NCBI GenBank assembly: GCA_029254745.1
Contig: JAQWWZ010000031.1
Span: forward strand, 1-64,000
Reading direction: 5' to 3'
Length of the DNA stretch: 64,000 nt
From: Opitutales bacterium
GTDB lineage: Bacteria; Verrucomicrobiota; Verrucomicrobiia; Opitutales; Seribacteraceae
Shown: positions 55,553 to 64,000 of the stretch, one piece after another
Layout of the letters: the number at the start of each line of letters is the position of its first letter
Numbering within the stretch: position 1 is the first letter of the stretch
Made by a program: the position numbers and the translations under genes
Notes under the pieces: generated by a model
Told to the model about the DNA's origin: nothing
Databases searched by the model: none
The model's input: the letters and a program-made list of their open reading frames with translations, nothing else

Positions 55553-56320
55553 ATGAAAATATATACATTATTTGTCGCTCTAATTCTTTCAGGGTTTACT
55601 GGTTGTGAAATTCAAAACGCAACAGAATCTTTTGTAGATGAGAATTCAACAAGCAAGCTTTTATCTACTGAAAACACTGAATTTATTGACACAAAAGCTG
55701 CTCCAAGTAAAGAAACTCTAGCTTCAGAACGGAAACAAATACAGCACATCCCTGAAAAAATCACTAAGATACCCAAGGTCCCAATCGTATCTCCCCCTTC
55801 CTCAGATTTGGTAAAGCCTGTCATTAAACCAAAATTTTCAAAAGAATTACTCCAAGCTGTCGACCATTGGAAGAAAATTCCAAAGTCTGTGTTCCCTCTT
55901 AAAAATGTGGGTATTCAGGAATCCATAACGTTTGAGCTACGTGGAAAGAGTGGAAAAATTATGGCAACACTTCCTTTCCCTGCAGGCAAAGAAGTTGTGG
56001 TGAAATCGATCTTGGGGGAAAAACTCCTTATTTCTCCAACGATTTCCTCAAACCTTGTAGCCAAGATAAATATTGAAGATACTGATTTTAAGGAATGCGT
56101 GGCTTTTCGCTTTGAAATGGGAAAGAAAATTATTGAAAAGAGGGAAATGACCAAAAAGAAAGCTCAAAGCACTGCAACTAACATTACGTATAAGGTTGAA
56201 AAGGTAGTAACTCCCGAAACTGATCAATTCTTAGTACCCGGTGATTTTGGCCATGGTAAGTTCTGTGTCTGCTCTGACTGTAGGCAAAAAAGATTGGCAA
56301 TAACAGGATCTATAAAATAA
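55553..56320 (+). CDS. Lipoprotein of unknown function
   Basis: The 255-residue product has a lipoprotein signal ending in GFTGC (Cys18), a Lys/Pro/Ser-rich linker to about 95, then a small beta-rich domain (ITFELRGKSGKIMATL and following). The C-terminus has HGKFCVCSDCRQKR, a compact cysteine cluster (C.C..C) that could bind metal. I do not recognise the family. It is eight bases before the next gene, so they form a pair. Confidence 0.6.
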   Translation: MKIYTLFVALILSGFTGCEIQNATESFVDENSTSKLLSTENTEFIDTKAAPSKETLASERKQIQHIPEKITKIPKVPIVSPPSSDLVKPVIKPKFSKELLQAVDHWKKIPKSVFPLKNVGIQESITFELRGKSGKIMATLPFPAGKEVVVKSILGEKLLISPTISSNLVAKINIEDTDFKECVAFRFEMGKKIIEKREMTKKKAQSTATNITYKVEKVVTPETDQFLVPGDFGHGKFCVCSDCRQKRLAITGSIK

Positions 56321-56328
56321 CATAAATT

Positions 56329-56913
56329 ATGAGCATTTCATCTACAAAAAAGAAAAGAAATAAAGACATCGAAATTGGAGATTTCGTTAAGGAAACCGTA
56401 ACTGCCAAAGGCAAGAAGAGGTGCGGTGAAGTCCTAATGATTCTTGCTGATAATCCCGGCGACCCCACAATTGAGTGCGTTGAGGTACACCCCGACGAAC
56501 TTACTCCTTTGGAAAAAGGATCGGACGGTATGAGAAATTTTAGAACTAAAAGATCAAAATTAAAGCCTTACACTCCAAGAAAAGCCTTATTTTCCAAGAA
56601 AACTTTTGAAAAAGGTGATGTTATTCGTCACAAAAGAGGTGGCACCATCCGTTATGGTAGAATCGTTTGTTTTGTACATCCTGATGGTCTATACTCCACT
56701 TCTCACGAGGAAGGATACAATGGAAAAGATCTTCTTGAGTGTGTAGAAATTGAGAAGAAACCCGGACTGCTTCAGAAAATCGGGCCAGATGGTGAACCCA
56801 AACGTTTTCAGGGGCAAGGAAAGGATTGTAAAATCATTAAAGTTATCACTAAAAACGCTAAAGGTGAGGATACCACAATGCACAAGCTTGATATCCCTGA
56901 TGATGAGACCTAA
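56329..56913 (+). CDS. Basic protein with two tandem KOW/SH3-like repeats
   Basis: The 194-residue product has no signal peptide. Two similar units can be aligned: IEIGDFVKETVTAKGKKRCG with PTIECVEVHP (about 14-55) and FEKGDVIRHKRGGTIRYGRI with LLECVEIEKK (about 90-147). Each has 'GD.[VI]..', a G-R/K strand and a hydrophobic-acidic strand, like small beta-barrel (KOW/SH3) domains, which often bind RNA or protein. An internal duplication is the simplest reading. The function is unknown. Confidence 0.6.
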   Translation: MSISSTKKKRNKDIEIGDFVKETVTAKGKKRCGEVLMILADNPGDPTIECVEVHPDELTPLEKGSDGMRNFRTKRSKLKPYTPRKALFSKKTFEKGDVIRHKRGGTIRYGRIVCFVHPDGLYSTSHEEGYNGKDLLECVEIEKKPGLLQKIGPDGEPKRFQGQGKDCKIIKVITKNAKGEDTTMHKLDIPDDET

Positions 56914-56932
56914 TTTTAATTAGATAGTCATT

Positions 56933-57175
56933 CTACCTAAATCCTAGAAACAACACATCCAATTCATTTTTGTTAACTCTTACTACTCGTGAATTTTGTA
57001 TTTTGTATGTATTCACACGGTAGGAATGCAGGATACCGTTTTCATCCTGACAGGATATTCTTATACGACCTGTCGTCCACTTCGTATTACACCAGCGAAG
57101 TGAATATGCCGCTATGAGGTATTCAATAGCCTCCGCACGATTAAGGTAGTATTCATCATTTACTTTCCGTACCAC
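56933..57175 (-). CDS. Small protein, unknown
   Basis: The 80-residue product starts MVRKVNDEYYLNRAEAIEYL, a helical N-terminus, then a beta-strand-rich half (TTGRIRISCQDENGILHSYR). There is no signal peptide. It may be a small DNA- or protein-binding module, but nothing is recognised. It lies 29 bases after the HTH-containing gene in the same direction. Confidence 0.45.
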   Translation of the reverse strand: MVRKVNDEYYLNRAEAIEYLIAAYSLRWCNTKWTTGRIRISCQDENGILHSYRVNTYKIQNSRVVRVNKNELDVLFLGFR

Positions 57176-57204
57176 CTTAAAATGGGATAAAGGTAAATTA
57201 AATC

Positions 57205-57606
57205 TTACCCGTCATAGTCACCACTTTTAATTTTTTGGCAGCTTGCGATAGATACACCAGATAATTCAGATGATTCTTTTAATGTCTTACCTTCAGCAAG
57301 AGAATCTTTTACCTGGGATACAACCTCTGATGTAATTTTTTTGCGAGAAGATGAAATACCGTACCTATTATTAAACTCGGCTTTCGCGATAGGAGGTAGT
57401 CCATTAATATAACATTCTAAATAATCAACGACGCTGCGAAATAATTTTCTACCATCTGAACGAAGGTGATTTTTATGATCATTTTTTATAAGGCCATAGT
57501 AATTCTCTTTTAGAGATTTCGTGGTTTTCTTTGCCTTTATTTGTTTCTCAATTTTTTTCTTCAAACGCTCAAGATCTTTTATACTGGTATCACTAGAAAT
57601 ATTCAT
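57205..57606 (-). CDS. Small coiled-coil/helix-turn-helix protein
   Basis: The 133-residue product has a basic coiled-coil N-terminus (DLERLKKKIEKQIKAKKTTK) and a C-terminal helix-turn-helix-like stretch GKTLKESSELSGVSIASCQK, with the turn at SGVS as in resolvase-type HTH domains. It may be a small DNA-binding regulator. It lies 60 bases upstream of, and in the same direction as, nothing essential: comM is on its upstream side on the same strand. Confidence 0.5.
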   Translation of the reverse strand: MNISSDTSIKDLERLKKKIEKQIKAKKTTKSLKENYYGLIKNDHKNHLRSDGRKLFRSVVDYLECYINGLPPIAKAEFNNRYGISSSRKKITSEVVSQVKDSLAEGKTLKESSELSGVSIASCQKIKSGDYDG

Positions 57607-57666
57607 AATAAGTGGAGATTAATAATTTCAAAACATCATTATAAAACTAGTTTTAAATGTAAAGTT

Positions 57667-59208
57667 TTAATACAGAGAACGATCCAAACTTCTGTATTGA
57701 ATAGCTTCTAATAAATGCTCTTTCTCAATGTTATCTGCTCCTCCCATATCAGCAATTGTTCGGGATACTTTTAGAATTCTACTGTATGCACGAGCAGAGA
57801 GTGACATTCGATCCATAGCTAAAGATAATAGCTCCATATTTGCAGAAGAAATATTACAAAATTTGTCGACTAAATTTTCTGACATATTGGCATTAGTTTT
57901 CGTACGAGTTTTTAATTGCTTAAATCTTTGAACTTGTATTTCACGACAAATCGAAACTCTATCTCTAATATCACAAGAATTTTCTCCCTTTCCTTGTGAC
58001 TTTAAATCTGAAATACGAACTGCGGGTGCTTCCACGTGTAAATCAATACGATCAAGTAAAGGACCGCTAATTTTATTGCGATACTTTTGAACCTGGGGAA
58101 TTGAACATCGGCAGTTATTTTTCTCATCCCCCAAATATCCGCACGGGCAAGGGTTCATTGCGGCAACGAGCATAAACTGACATGGGAGGGTGATTTTACC
58201 AGCACTCCTAGAGATGGTAACAATTCCGTCTTCTATGGGTTGCCGCAGAACCTCCAGAGCAGACCTCTTAAATTCAGGTAATTCATCCATGAATAATACG
58301 CCATTATGAGCCAATGAAACTTCTCCAGGTCCAGGTTTAGCTCCACCTCCAAGTAATCCTACATCACTTATCGTATGGTGAGGTGTCCGAATGGGACGCG
58401 ACATCGCCTCGCCTTCAAGGGATGATGAAAGGCCTCCGATTGAGAAAACATTAACTATTTCTAAATATTCATCGAGGGATGGTGTCGGCAGAATTGTTGG
58501 GATTCTTTTTGCAACCATAGATTTCCCAGATCCTGGGGGTCCAATAATCAACATATTGTGGCCCCCAGATACGGAAATCTCGACCGCTCGTTTCAAATTA
58601 AGCTGACCTTTTATTTCATTAAAATCAAAATCAAAGGACTCCGCATTGGTTGACAAATAAGGAGAATTTTCTGTAACCAAGGGTGAGATATTGTATTTAC
58701 CTAAAAGAAAATCAACGGTTTCAGCTAACGATTTGACCGGGTATACTGATAATCCCTCGACTAGAGAAGCTTCCCATGCTGAATCGTGAGGAAGAATGAT
58801 CCCTTTTTTTCCTAATTTTCGAGCTAAAACAGCCATGGCGAGGCTTCCCCTAATTCCGCGAACTTCACCAGAAAGACCAAGCTCCCCTGCAATTAAAAAA
58901 TCTGCAAGGTCAGATCCTTGAAAGTTGCCACTCGCTGCAAGCAAAGCTAAAGCAATGGGTAAATCAAAGGATGCACCTTCTTTTTTTAAATCTCCAGGAG
59001 CAAGATTTATAGTAACCTTGGTCCTGGGCAGTGCAAAGCCAGAATTAGAGATACTAGAATAAATTCGGTCTAACGCTTCCTTTACAGCAGCATCAGGTAG
59101 ACCTACTAACACACAACGAGGTTCTCCTTTCTCACCTCCATTAGCTTCAACAGTGACTGATATGGCGTCAACTCCCTGAAGGGCGGCAGATGTAGTTGAG
59201 GCAAGCAT
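57667..59208 (-). CDS. comM: ComM/YifB-type AAA+ helicase
   Basis: The 513-residue protein has the N-terminal ChlI-like domain (about 15-165), an AAA+ core with Walker [16 protein letters not shown] (about 219-233) and Walker [13 protein letters not shown], and the C-terminal Mg-chelatase-type domain. ComM is a branch-migration helicase that extends recombination during natural transformation in competent bacteria; the gene is also kept in non-competent ones. A zinc-like loop with [15 protein letters not shown] is present. It lies after the isochorismatase-family gene by 17 bases. Confidence 0.94.
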   Translation of the reverse strand: MLASTTSAALQGVDAISVTVEANGGEKGEPRCVLVGLPDAAVKEALDRIYSSISNSGFALPRTKVTINLAPGDLKKEGASFDLPIALALLAASGNFQGSDLADFLIAGELGLSGEVRGIRGSLAMAVLARKLGKKGIILPHDSAWEASLVEGLSVYPVKSLAETVDFLLGKYNISPLVTENSPYLSTNAESFDFDFNEIKGQLNLKRAVEISVSGGHNMLIIGPPGSGKSMVAKRIPTILPTPSLDEYLEIVNVFSIGGLSSSLEGEAMSRPIRTPHHTISDVGLLGGGAKPGPGEVSLAHNGVLFMDELPEFKRSALEVLRQPIEDGIVTISRSAGKITLPCQFMLVAAMNPCPCGYLGDEKNNCRCSIPQVQKYRNKISGPLLDRIDLHVEAPAVRISDLKSQGKGENSCDIRDRVSICREIQVQRFKQLKTRTKTNANMSENLVDKFCNISSANMELLSLAMDRMSLSARAYSRILKVSRTIADMGGADNIEKEHLLEAIQYRSLDRSLY

Positions 59209-59225
59209 GCTGATAAAATCTTTGA

Positions 59226-59810
59226 CTACTTGCTCCTAGACTTAACCAAGTTCGATACCTTTTTAAATGCGGGGTGCTCAGAGGATCCCAGTAAGGAATA
59301 CAAAACTGACTCAAGGCTTAAGATTGAGGCTCCTGCCTTTGAAACCTCTTTGAGTGCAACAATGCCGTCCTGCTCCCTCCGTGAGAAAACACAATCTGAA
59401 AGTATAGTTACTCCAATGCCGCGCCTTAAAGCATCTATAGCTGTCAAGTAGACGCAAATGGATGTTTCTATACCAGACAATAAAAGATGGTTAAATTCAT
59501 TACATTCCACCCATTTGCAAAAAATATCATCACCAAAAGCAGAGAAAGAATTCTTATGGATCATCTTAGAATCTGATAGCTTGGACGATAATGGGATTAA
59601 AGTAGCACCAAGTTTTTCCGGGGCTTGTTCAGTAAACGCAATGGGGATAGAAAAACAAGTCATTGTGTCGATTAAAAGCTCGAGTGATTCCAACAGTGAT
59701 TTTAATTTCTCATCCTTTATATTTGCTGTTAACTTGGGCTGTATATCCATCACGATAGCAGACAAACCTTTTGTATCTTTTAAAAACGATAATTCCTCGC
59801 ACTTATTCAT
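59226..59810 (-). CDS. Isochorismatase-family cysteine hydrolase
   Basis: The 194-residue protein has the fold's catalytic triad: Asp in VMDIQPKL (about 22), Lys in [10 protein letters not shown] (about 85) and Cys in [19 protein letters not shown] (about 119), plus a cis-peptide region before the Cys. Substrates in the family range from isochorismate to nicotinamide and unknown amides, so none is assigned. It is followed on the same strand by comM. Confidence 0.85.
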   Translation of the reverse strand: MNKCEELSFLKDTKGLSAIVMDIQPKLTANIKDEKLKSLLESLELLIDTMTCFSIPIAFTEQAPEKLGATLIPLSSKLSDSKMIHKNSFSAFGDDIFCKWVECNEFNHLLLSGIETSICVYLTAIDALRRGIGVTILSDCVFSRREQDGIVALKEVSKAGASILSLESVLYSLLGSSEHPAFKKVSNLVKSRSK

Positions 59811-59878
59811 AGATTACATTAATAAAAAATTTGTTTTCTTTAGATTTCCCTTTGGATGCACAAAATACTTTAAAAAAG

Positions 59879-60358
59879 ATGATAAAAACTTTAGTTGTTT
59901 ACTGCATTGTTATCTCAACATGCTTGATATCCCATTCTTGCCAAAAGAGAAAGATTGATCAATCAAAGATTACAATGAGACCCAAGATTTTCCTTGAAGG
60001 TGCCTCCCCTATCCCCCTTTTTGACGAATATGACATTAGAACTGCTCAAATTGGTACAGTTGAAAATATTTTCTCCAAAGATGAAAATGACCGAGTCTAT
60101 ACAATTTGGCTGACTTTGGACCGAAGAAGTTCATTTTATCTACAAAAAGAAACTGCGACAAGGCCTGGTGGCCGCTTGCAGTTAGTTTCCAATGGTCAAG
60201 TCCTAGGTATACACCCTATTGAGGCTACCATTAGTAATGGAGTTTTACCTTTCATCTTGTCTACGAGAATGACGGAGCAAGGGGCAAGAATCCTTTATGA
60301 CCAAATGGGGCAATCCCTTATTCACATCCAAGCTGAGCTTGCAAATGAGAGAAAATGA
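59879..60358 (+). CDS. Lipoprotein with SecD P1-like domain
   Basis: The 159-residue product from the ATG at 59879 has a lipoprotein signal ending in LISHSC (Cys21). The mature part contains YTIWLTLDRRSSFYL and the GRLQLVSNGQ to GVLPFILSTRMTEQGARILY stretch, which recalls the periplasmic P1 head domain of SecD in its beta-strand order and 'mt..ga..l' helix. No SecD membrane part is present. A longer start at 59831 is possible but would bury the signal. It overlaps the next gene by four bases (ATGA). Confidence 0.6.
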   Translation: MIKTLVVYCIVISTCLISHSCQKRKIDQSKITMRPKIFLEGASPIPLFDEYDIRTAQIGTVENIFSKDENDRVYTIWLTLDRRSSFYLQKETATRPGGRLQLVSNGQVLGIHPIEATISNGVLPFILSTRMTEQGARILYDQMGQSLIHIQAELANERK

Positions 60359-61353
60359 GATTCACCCTACTACTTTCTCTCCTATATCCTGTATTTTTTT
60401 CAGCAAACTCATCTGCTGAAAGCTATCGATTATCTTGGCCGACTCCCAACCCATCATTTGCGCAAGGATTGGGATATTCAACTTTCCTTCAAAAAACTGG
60501 GCCCGATAAAGCTTACTCTTCTGGAGCATTTGGCTGTGTTCGTAATAATGGCTATAAATTTCATGAAGGCGTTGATTTATTTCCTCTACGGAGGGATAAA
60601 GAGGGAAAAGCTGAAGACAGTATTTTTGCGTCGATGGACGGAATTGTTGTCCACATAAATAAAACATCTTCATACAGTGCGTACGGAAAGTATATCGTGT
60701 TGGAGCATTCCAATTGCAGACCAGCCCTGTACTCATTGTATGCACACCTATCAAATATTTCTCCTAAGCTTAAAGTTGGTACTTCGGTGGCTGTTGCCGA
60801 AGAAATAGGAGTCATGGGTAACTCATCTTCCTTTCGTATTCCAATCAGTCGCTCACATTTACACTTTGAAATTGGTCTTAGGCTTTCAGATAGTTTCCAG
60901 CAATGGTTTAACACCAAAAAATTCAAAACTCAGAACAGACATGGGAATTACAGTGGTTTTAATTTAGTCGGAATTGATCCCCTTCATTTCTTCGCTGAAT
61001 ACCAAAAGAAATCTTTTAAGCAACCTCTTGAATTTATCAAAACCTTGCCTGTAATAGTAAAGGTTAGAGTAAAAAGTTCAAAAACCGTCGACTTTGCCAT
61101 AAGGTACCCTGAACTTTGCCCAAATTATGACCCTCGGGCTAAAATTTGGGACTGCTCTATGGGGCCTTATGGAATACCCCTTATCATTGAGCCTGTAAAA
61201 ACCATTACGTCTCAAAACAAAAAAATTCAAATTTTGAGCTATGACCTTCACGGAAATAAGAAACCATGCAGGAGCTTAGTGGTCCGTAAGGGAGCCGACT
61301 ACCTTCCCTCTGAACAGCTTAAAACATATATCGAGCTCTTATTCGGCCAATAA
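60355..61353 (+). CDS. M23-family murein endopeptidase-like protein
   Basis: The 332-residue product has a signal peptide (about 1-21) and a LytM/M23 metallopeptidase domain (about 55-190) with zinc ligands in FHEGVDLF (His and Asp) and RSHLHFEIG (His-x-His). M23 enzymes cut peptidoglycan cross-bridges, and the conserved HxH plus H..D motif is complete here. The extra 140-residue C-terminal domain is unrecognised. It shares an operon with the SecD-P1-like lipoprotein. Confidence 0.85.
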   Translation: MRFTLLLSLLYPVFFSANSSAESYRLSWPTPNPSFAQGLGYSTFLQKTGPDKAYSSGAFGCVRNNGYKFHEGVDLFPLRRDKEGKAEDSIFASMDGIVVHINKTSSYSAYGKYIVLEHSNCRPALYSLYAHLSNISPKLKVGTSVAVAEEIGVMGNSSSFRIPISRSHLHFEIGLRLSDSFQQWFNTKKFKTQNRHGNYSGFNLVGIDPLHFFAEYQKKSFKQPLEFIKTLPVIVKVRVKSSKTVDFAIRYPELCPNYDPRAKIWDCSMGPYGIPLIIEPVKTITSQNKKIQILSYDLHGNKKPCRSLVVRKGADYLPSEQLKTYIELLFGQ

Positions 61354-61369
61354 ATTACTGCCTTCAGCT

Positions 61370-62458
61370 TTGCAAACCATCGCTTATTTTGTGTCTTCCC
61401 ATGGTCTTGGTCACGCAACAAGAACAGCATCAGTAATTGAGGAGATACACGCATCTAGAAAAGACATCCATTTTCTCATTATTAGCGATCTACCTTCTTT
61501 GTTTTGGCAAAAGAATTTAGACCAAGCCATTCCCTTCACGACTTATCGGCTAAAAACAGACATTGGTCTATTCCAAACAGATCCATTACAATTTGATCTT
61601 ATCAAAAGTGTTGATTTGATCAACCAATACCTGAGTAAGCCTGCAGATCAATATGGTGAGTTGTTGAAGACCATGGAAAAATATAACCTGTGCCATGTCG
61701 CTTGTGACATTTCTCCACTTGGTATAATCATTGCAAATTATCTTGGAATAAAAAAAACTCTTATCGAAAATTTCACTTGGGACTGGATTTACCAGCCATA
61801 TATCAAAGCTTTTCCCTCACTAAAAAATATTTGCACTACCTTACAAGAAATTTTTGCATCTGTTACCTTGCGGATACAGGTGACCCCTTTTTGTGAAAAA
61901 GTACATGGCGCTATTGCGGTAAAACCAATTCACCGCTCATTCCGAATGGATCCTGGGTTGATTCGTAAGAAACTGAATATTAAAGATTCCAAAAAATTAA
62001 TCCTTGTGGCTGCTAATGGGATTGATTGCTACAGTAATCTCAAAGGATTAATCAAACATTCCCCTTATCATTTTATTTTTTGCGGAGAAAATAAAAAGGT
62101 AGAGATCAATAAAAATATTACATTGGTTCCATTAAATAGTTCCCTCCACTTCCCTGATTTGATTCGTGCATCCTCTGCAGTCGTTGGGAAGGTGGGTTAT
62201 GGGATGACCGTAGAATGTTGGGCAGCCGAGACACATTTTTTTGGTATAATGAGAGAGAATTTTCGAGAGAGTGAGGTTTTAAAAAAATTTATTATAAATC
62301 AACAAATAGGAAAAGGTTTAACTCTTGATGAAGCTACAAGCTTAGATTGGAGCATCCACTTTAATGAACAACTTAAAGAATCTGAAAAAGTAATATCGCC
62401 CAGAGAAAATGGAAATCGAATGGTAGCCCAAACGATGATACAATTTGCGGATGGATAA
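61370..62458 (+). CDS. GT-B-type glycosyltransferase-like protein
   Basis: The 362-residue product has the N-terminal Rossmann start AYFVSSHGLGHATRTASVIEE (nucleotide-free sugar-acceptor side) and a C-terminal half with VVGKVGYGMTVECWAAETHF, like the nucleotide-sugar-binding 'K.GYGT..E' helix of MurG/UDP-glycosyltransferases and the N-terminal half of L-arabinokinases. The donor and acceptor are unknown. It begins at TTG, 16 bases after the peptidase gene. Confidence 0.7.
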   Translation: MQTIAYFVSSHGLGHATRTASVIEEIHASRKDIHFLIISDLPSLFWQKNLDQAIPFTTYRLKTDIGLFQTDPLQFDLIKSVDLINQYLSKPADQYGELLKTMEKYNLCHVACDISPLGIIIANYLGIKKTLIENFTWDWIYQPYIKAFPSLKNICTTLQEIFASVTLRIQVTPFCEKVHGAIAVKPIHRSFRMDPGLIRKKLNIKDSKKLILVAANGIDCYSNLKGLIKHSPYHFIFCGENKKVEINKNITLVPLNSSLHFPDLIRASSAVVGKVGYGMTVECWAAETHFFGIMRENFRESEVLKKFIINQQIGKGLTLDEATSLDWSIHFNEQLKESEKVISPRENGNRMVAQTMIQFADG

Positions 62459-62484
62459 AATTTCACTTTAACCCATATACAGTT

Positions 62485-63555
62485 TTGCAACCCAAGCTAT
62501 ATCCAAGCCCATCGACAGGAGGAATATTTCCAAATTCTTTAGGAATAGTCTGTTCTGTATCTCTAGTGTGTTTATTTTTTAAATTCGTAACTGGTATATG
62601 GGATAATCACATAAAATTCGCAGTTAATGAACCAAACATTACTGAAATTTATTGGGAAATAGCCCCCCCTCTCCTTCCCATTGCCGACAAACAATATGTT
62701 GAAGCGAACCCAAATATCCCGATTAATAAGCCTGATGAAACTAATTTCTTTTCATTTCGCGACCAACAAGCCGCTAACCTACTTGTGCATAATGAGTTTC
62801 AAAATTCCAGCATTCCATTTTCTAGAGGTGATAGTGAAAATCTTAAACTTATTAAGAATCAAGATCCAAGGTTGAGAGAAAAACATACCCCCTCGAATAG
62901 AAAAATAAATGAGGTGCAAACCAAAAATTCATCGAAAACAAAAAATGATAGTAACTTTCCCAGTAATCAGTTAAGCCCTTCAAAACCCGAAATTAAGAAA
63001 AAAAATCTGCCTGAAAGTTTTTACTCAGTAAAAGAGAAAACCGAGAATCAAGAAAAAATCATTAAGCTTGGAGCAAAAGGTCAAAAGAATCCCGTGGGCA
63101 CGAAAAATAATCAACAAAATTTCAACCTAGATCAAAAACAAATAAAGAATCGACCAAGAATCTCTGCCCACTTATTGAATGGTCCAATTCTTAAGTCAAA
63201 AAGTAAAAACCTAAGTGTTGGGGAGGTAGCGATTGATTGCAAACTGCACCCATACGGCGTGTATGTACAGCAAATGCTACAGGCTATTGAAGCTCAGTGG
63301 CAACAACTTGTTACCGGCTCAATTCCCTATATCAAAAGAGACAGATTACCGAGTAATATTACTTTCAGTTTTGAGCTAACTCATAACGGTAAAGTAAAGA
63401 ACCTCAAAAAACTAGGTTCCTCAGATGATAGTTTGGCTACTGATTTATGCCGACAATCAATTTCATCCAGGGCACCATTTGGTAAGTGGACTGGTGAAAT
63501 GATAAAGGAGCTCGGTAAATCAGATATTATTACAATCAAGTTTTCATATCATTGA
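62485..63555 (+). CDS. TonB-like envelope protein
   Basis: The 356-residue product has one N-terminal membrane segment (about 19-38, LGIVCSVSLVCLFFKFVTGI), a long Lys/Asn/Pro-rich linker (about 60-225), and a conserved C-terminal domain of about 110 residues (YVQQMLQAIEAQWQQL, then ITFSFELTHNGKVKNLKKLG and RAPFGKWTGEM). This is the TonB/TolA-like layout for spanning the periplasm. ExbB/ExbD genes are not in the window. It starts at TTG, 26 bases after the glycosyltransferase gene. Confidence 0.72.
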   Translation: MQPKLYPSPSTGGIFPNSLGIVCSVSLVCLFFKFVTGIWDNHIKFAVNEPNITEIYWEIAPPLLPIADKQYVEANPNIPINKPDETNFFSFRDQQAANLLVHNEFQNSSIPFSRGDSENLKLIKNQDPRLREKHTPSNRKINEVQTKNSSKTKNDSNFPSNQLSPSKPEIKKKNLPESFYSVKEKTENQEKIIKLGAKGQKNPVGTKNNQQNFNLDQKQIKNRPRISAHLLNGPILKSKSKNLSVGEVAIDCKLHPYGVYVQQMLQAIEAQWQQLVTGSIPYIKRDRLPSNITFSFELTHNGKVKNLKKLGSSDDSLATDLCRQSISSRAPFGKWTGEMIKELGKSDIITIKFSYH

Positions 63556-64000
63556 ACGAAAACATTTACAGTCTCCCTTGGGGAAAAGATTGCAAGATCA
63601 TTCACAGCGACCCAGTTGGTCTTATTGTTATAGACAAAGCTGCAGGTATATTATCTCACCCAAACAAGAAGAATCATCAAGGAAACCCAAAAAAACAATT
63701 CAGTTTATTAAACCTAGATTACAACCAAACAGATGAGTCGTACTTAACTGTAAATGGAAACAAGCTTTTTTTATTGCACAGACTTGATTCACCAACCTCA
63801 GGACTGATTATGGTCGCAACAAGCAAAACACTGGCGATTGCAATGAAAAATCTCTTTCGAAAGAATATGATACATAAAACTTATCATGCTGTCATTGCAC
63901 AAAAACAGAGACTTCAGGTTGGTAATTGGATCGACTCATTAACTGAGATAAAAAATAAGGGGAACATTAGAATGGCTCGTGGCAAAGGGGTACCCGCAAA
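63552..64000 (+). CDS. RluA-type pseudouridine synthase, cut by the window end
   Basis: An open frame of 149 codons runs from a TTG to the edge of the window without a stop. It encodes the RluA-family catalytic motif LHRLDSPTSGLIMVA with its Asp, preceded by LIVIDKAAGILSHPN and followed by MIHKTYHAVIA. There is no S4 domain upstream of the catalytic core, so it belongs to the RluA or TruC type, not RluD. The TTG overlaps the TonB-like gene stop (TTGA). Confidence 0.85.
   Translation, partial: MNENIYSLPWGKDCKIIHSDPVGLIVIDKAAGILSHPNKKNHQGNPKKQFSLLNLDYNQTDESYLTVNGNKLFLLHRLDSPTSGLIMVATSKTLAIAMKNLFRKNMIHKTYHAVIAQKQRLQVGNWIDSLTEIKNKGNIRMARGKGVPA

Noticed and set aside
59458..59958. Plus-strand frame of 166 codons
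   Set aside because: It is mostly antisense to the isochorismatase-family gene, and the lipoprotein gene uses another frame.

Overview
The window looks like a chromosome segment of a Gram-negative bacterium of the Verrucomicrobiota, most likely a marine member of the Opitutia/Puniceicoccales type. This is inferred from gene content: an outer membrane (LptD-like barrel, Lnt, many lipoproteins, SurA), FabV as enoyl reductase, a gap-pgk-tpiA operon, tig-clpP-clpX, and secreted leucine-rich and tryptophan-rich proteins of a style I associate with that group. G+C is moderate to low (about 40 percent by eye). Most starts lack a clear Shine-Dalgarno sequence, GTG and TTG starts are frequent, and convergent genes end almost on top of each other.

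Positions 1-5384 are a decaying accessory region beside a tRNA-Ser(UGA) gene. It holds a secreted leucine-rich-repeat protein, a related Trp-rich secreted protein split by a one-base frameshift at an A-run and by a stop codon, two small lipoproteins, two short coding remnants, and a tyrosine-integrase pseudogene with four in-frame stops.

Positions 5488-8605 (minus) encode three envelope or unknown proteins, including a TPR protein. Positions 8668-12087 hold a small surface-sugar set: a short NeuA-like cytidylyltransferase, a PseC-like aminotransferase, a PseH-like acetyltransferase and an ATP-grasp protein. The plus-strand run continues with parA, rnc, mfd, a SurA-like isomerase and radC. Then come glgB (minus), an LptD-like barrel, a small unknown protein, a proline-rich tail-anchored protein and thioredoxin (plus), followed by a nuclease-fold protein and a MORN lipoprotein (minus).

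Positions 27266-35244 (minus) are a tightly packed eight-gene run: panB, gpsA, queH, cysE, an adenylate-kinase-like protein with an extra domain, an M29 aminopeptidase, adenosine deaminase and rluD. After an SDR gene and yhbY comes gap-pgk-tpiA (minus), an HDOD protein, then bfn-dus-lnt (minus, joined by ATGA overlaps). aroK, a thioesterase, a membrane protein and tig-clpP-clpX follow.

The last part has a subtilase, an overlapping FAD-oxidoreductase/methyltransferase pair that I read as an MnmL-MnmM tRNA wobble-uridine pathway, fabV, a DciA-like gene, a POT peptide transporter, a patch of small unknown genes (55195-57606), comM and an isochorismatase-family gene. It ends in a plus-strand envelope operon: SecD-P1-like lipoprotein, M23 peptidase, GT-B glycosyltransferase, TonB-like protein and an RluA-type pseudouridine synthase cut by the window end. 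Most of the window is ordinary housekeeping sequence. The best leads are the frameshift and stop in the Trp-rich gene, the MnmL/MnmM pair, the kinase with an extra domain, and the small-gene patch.
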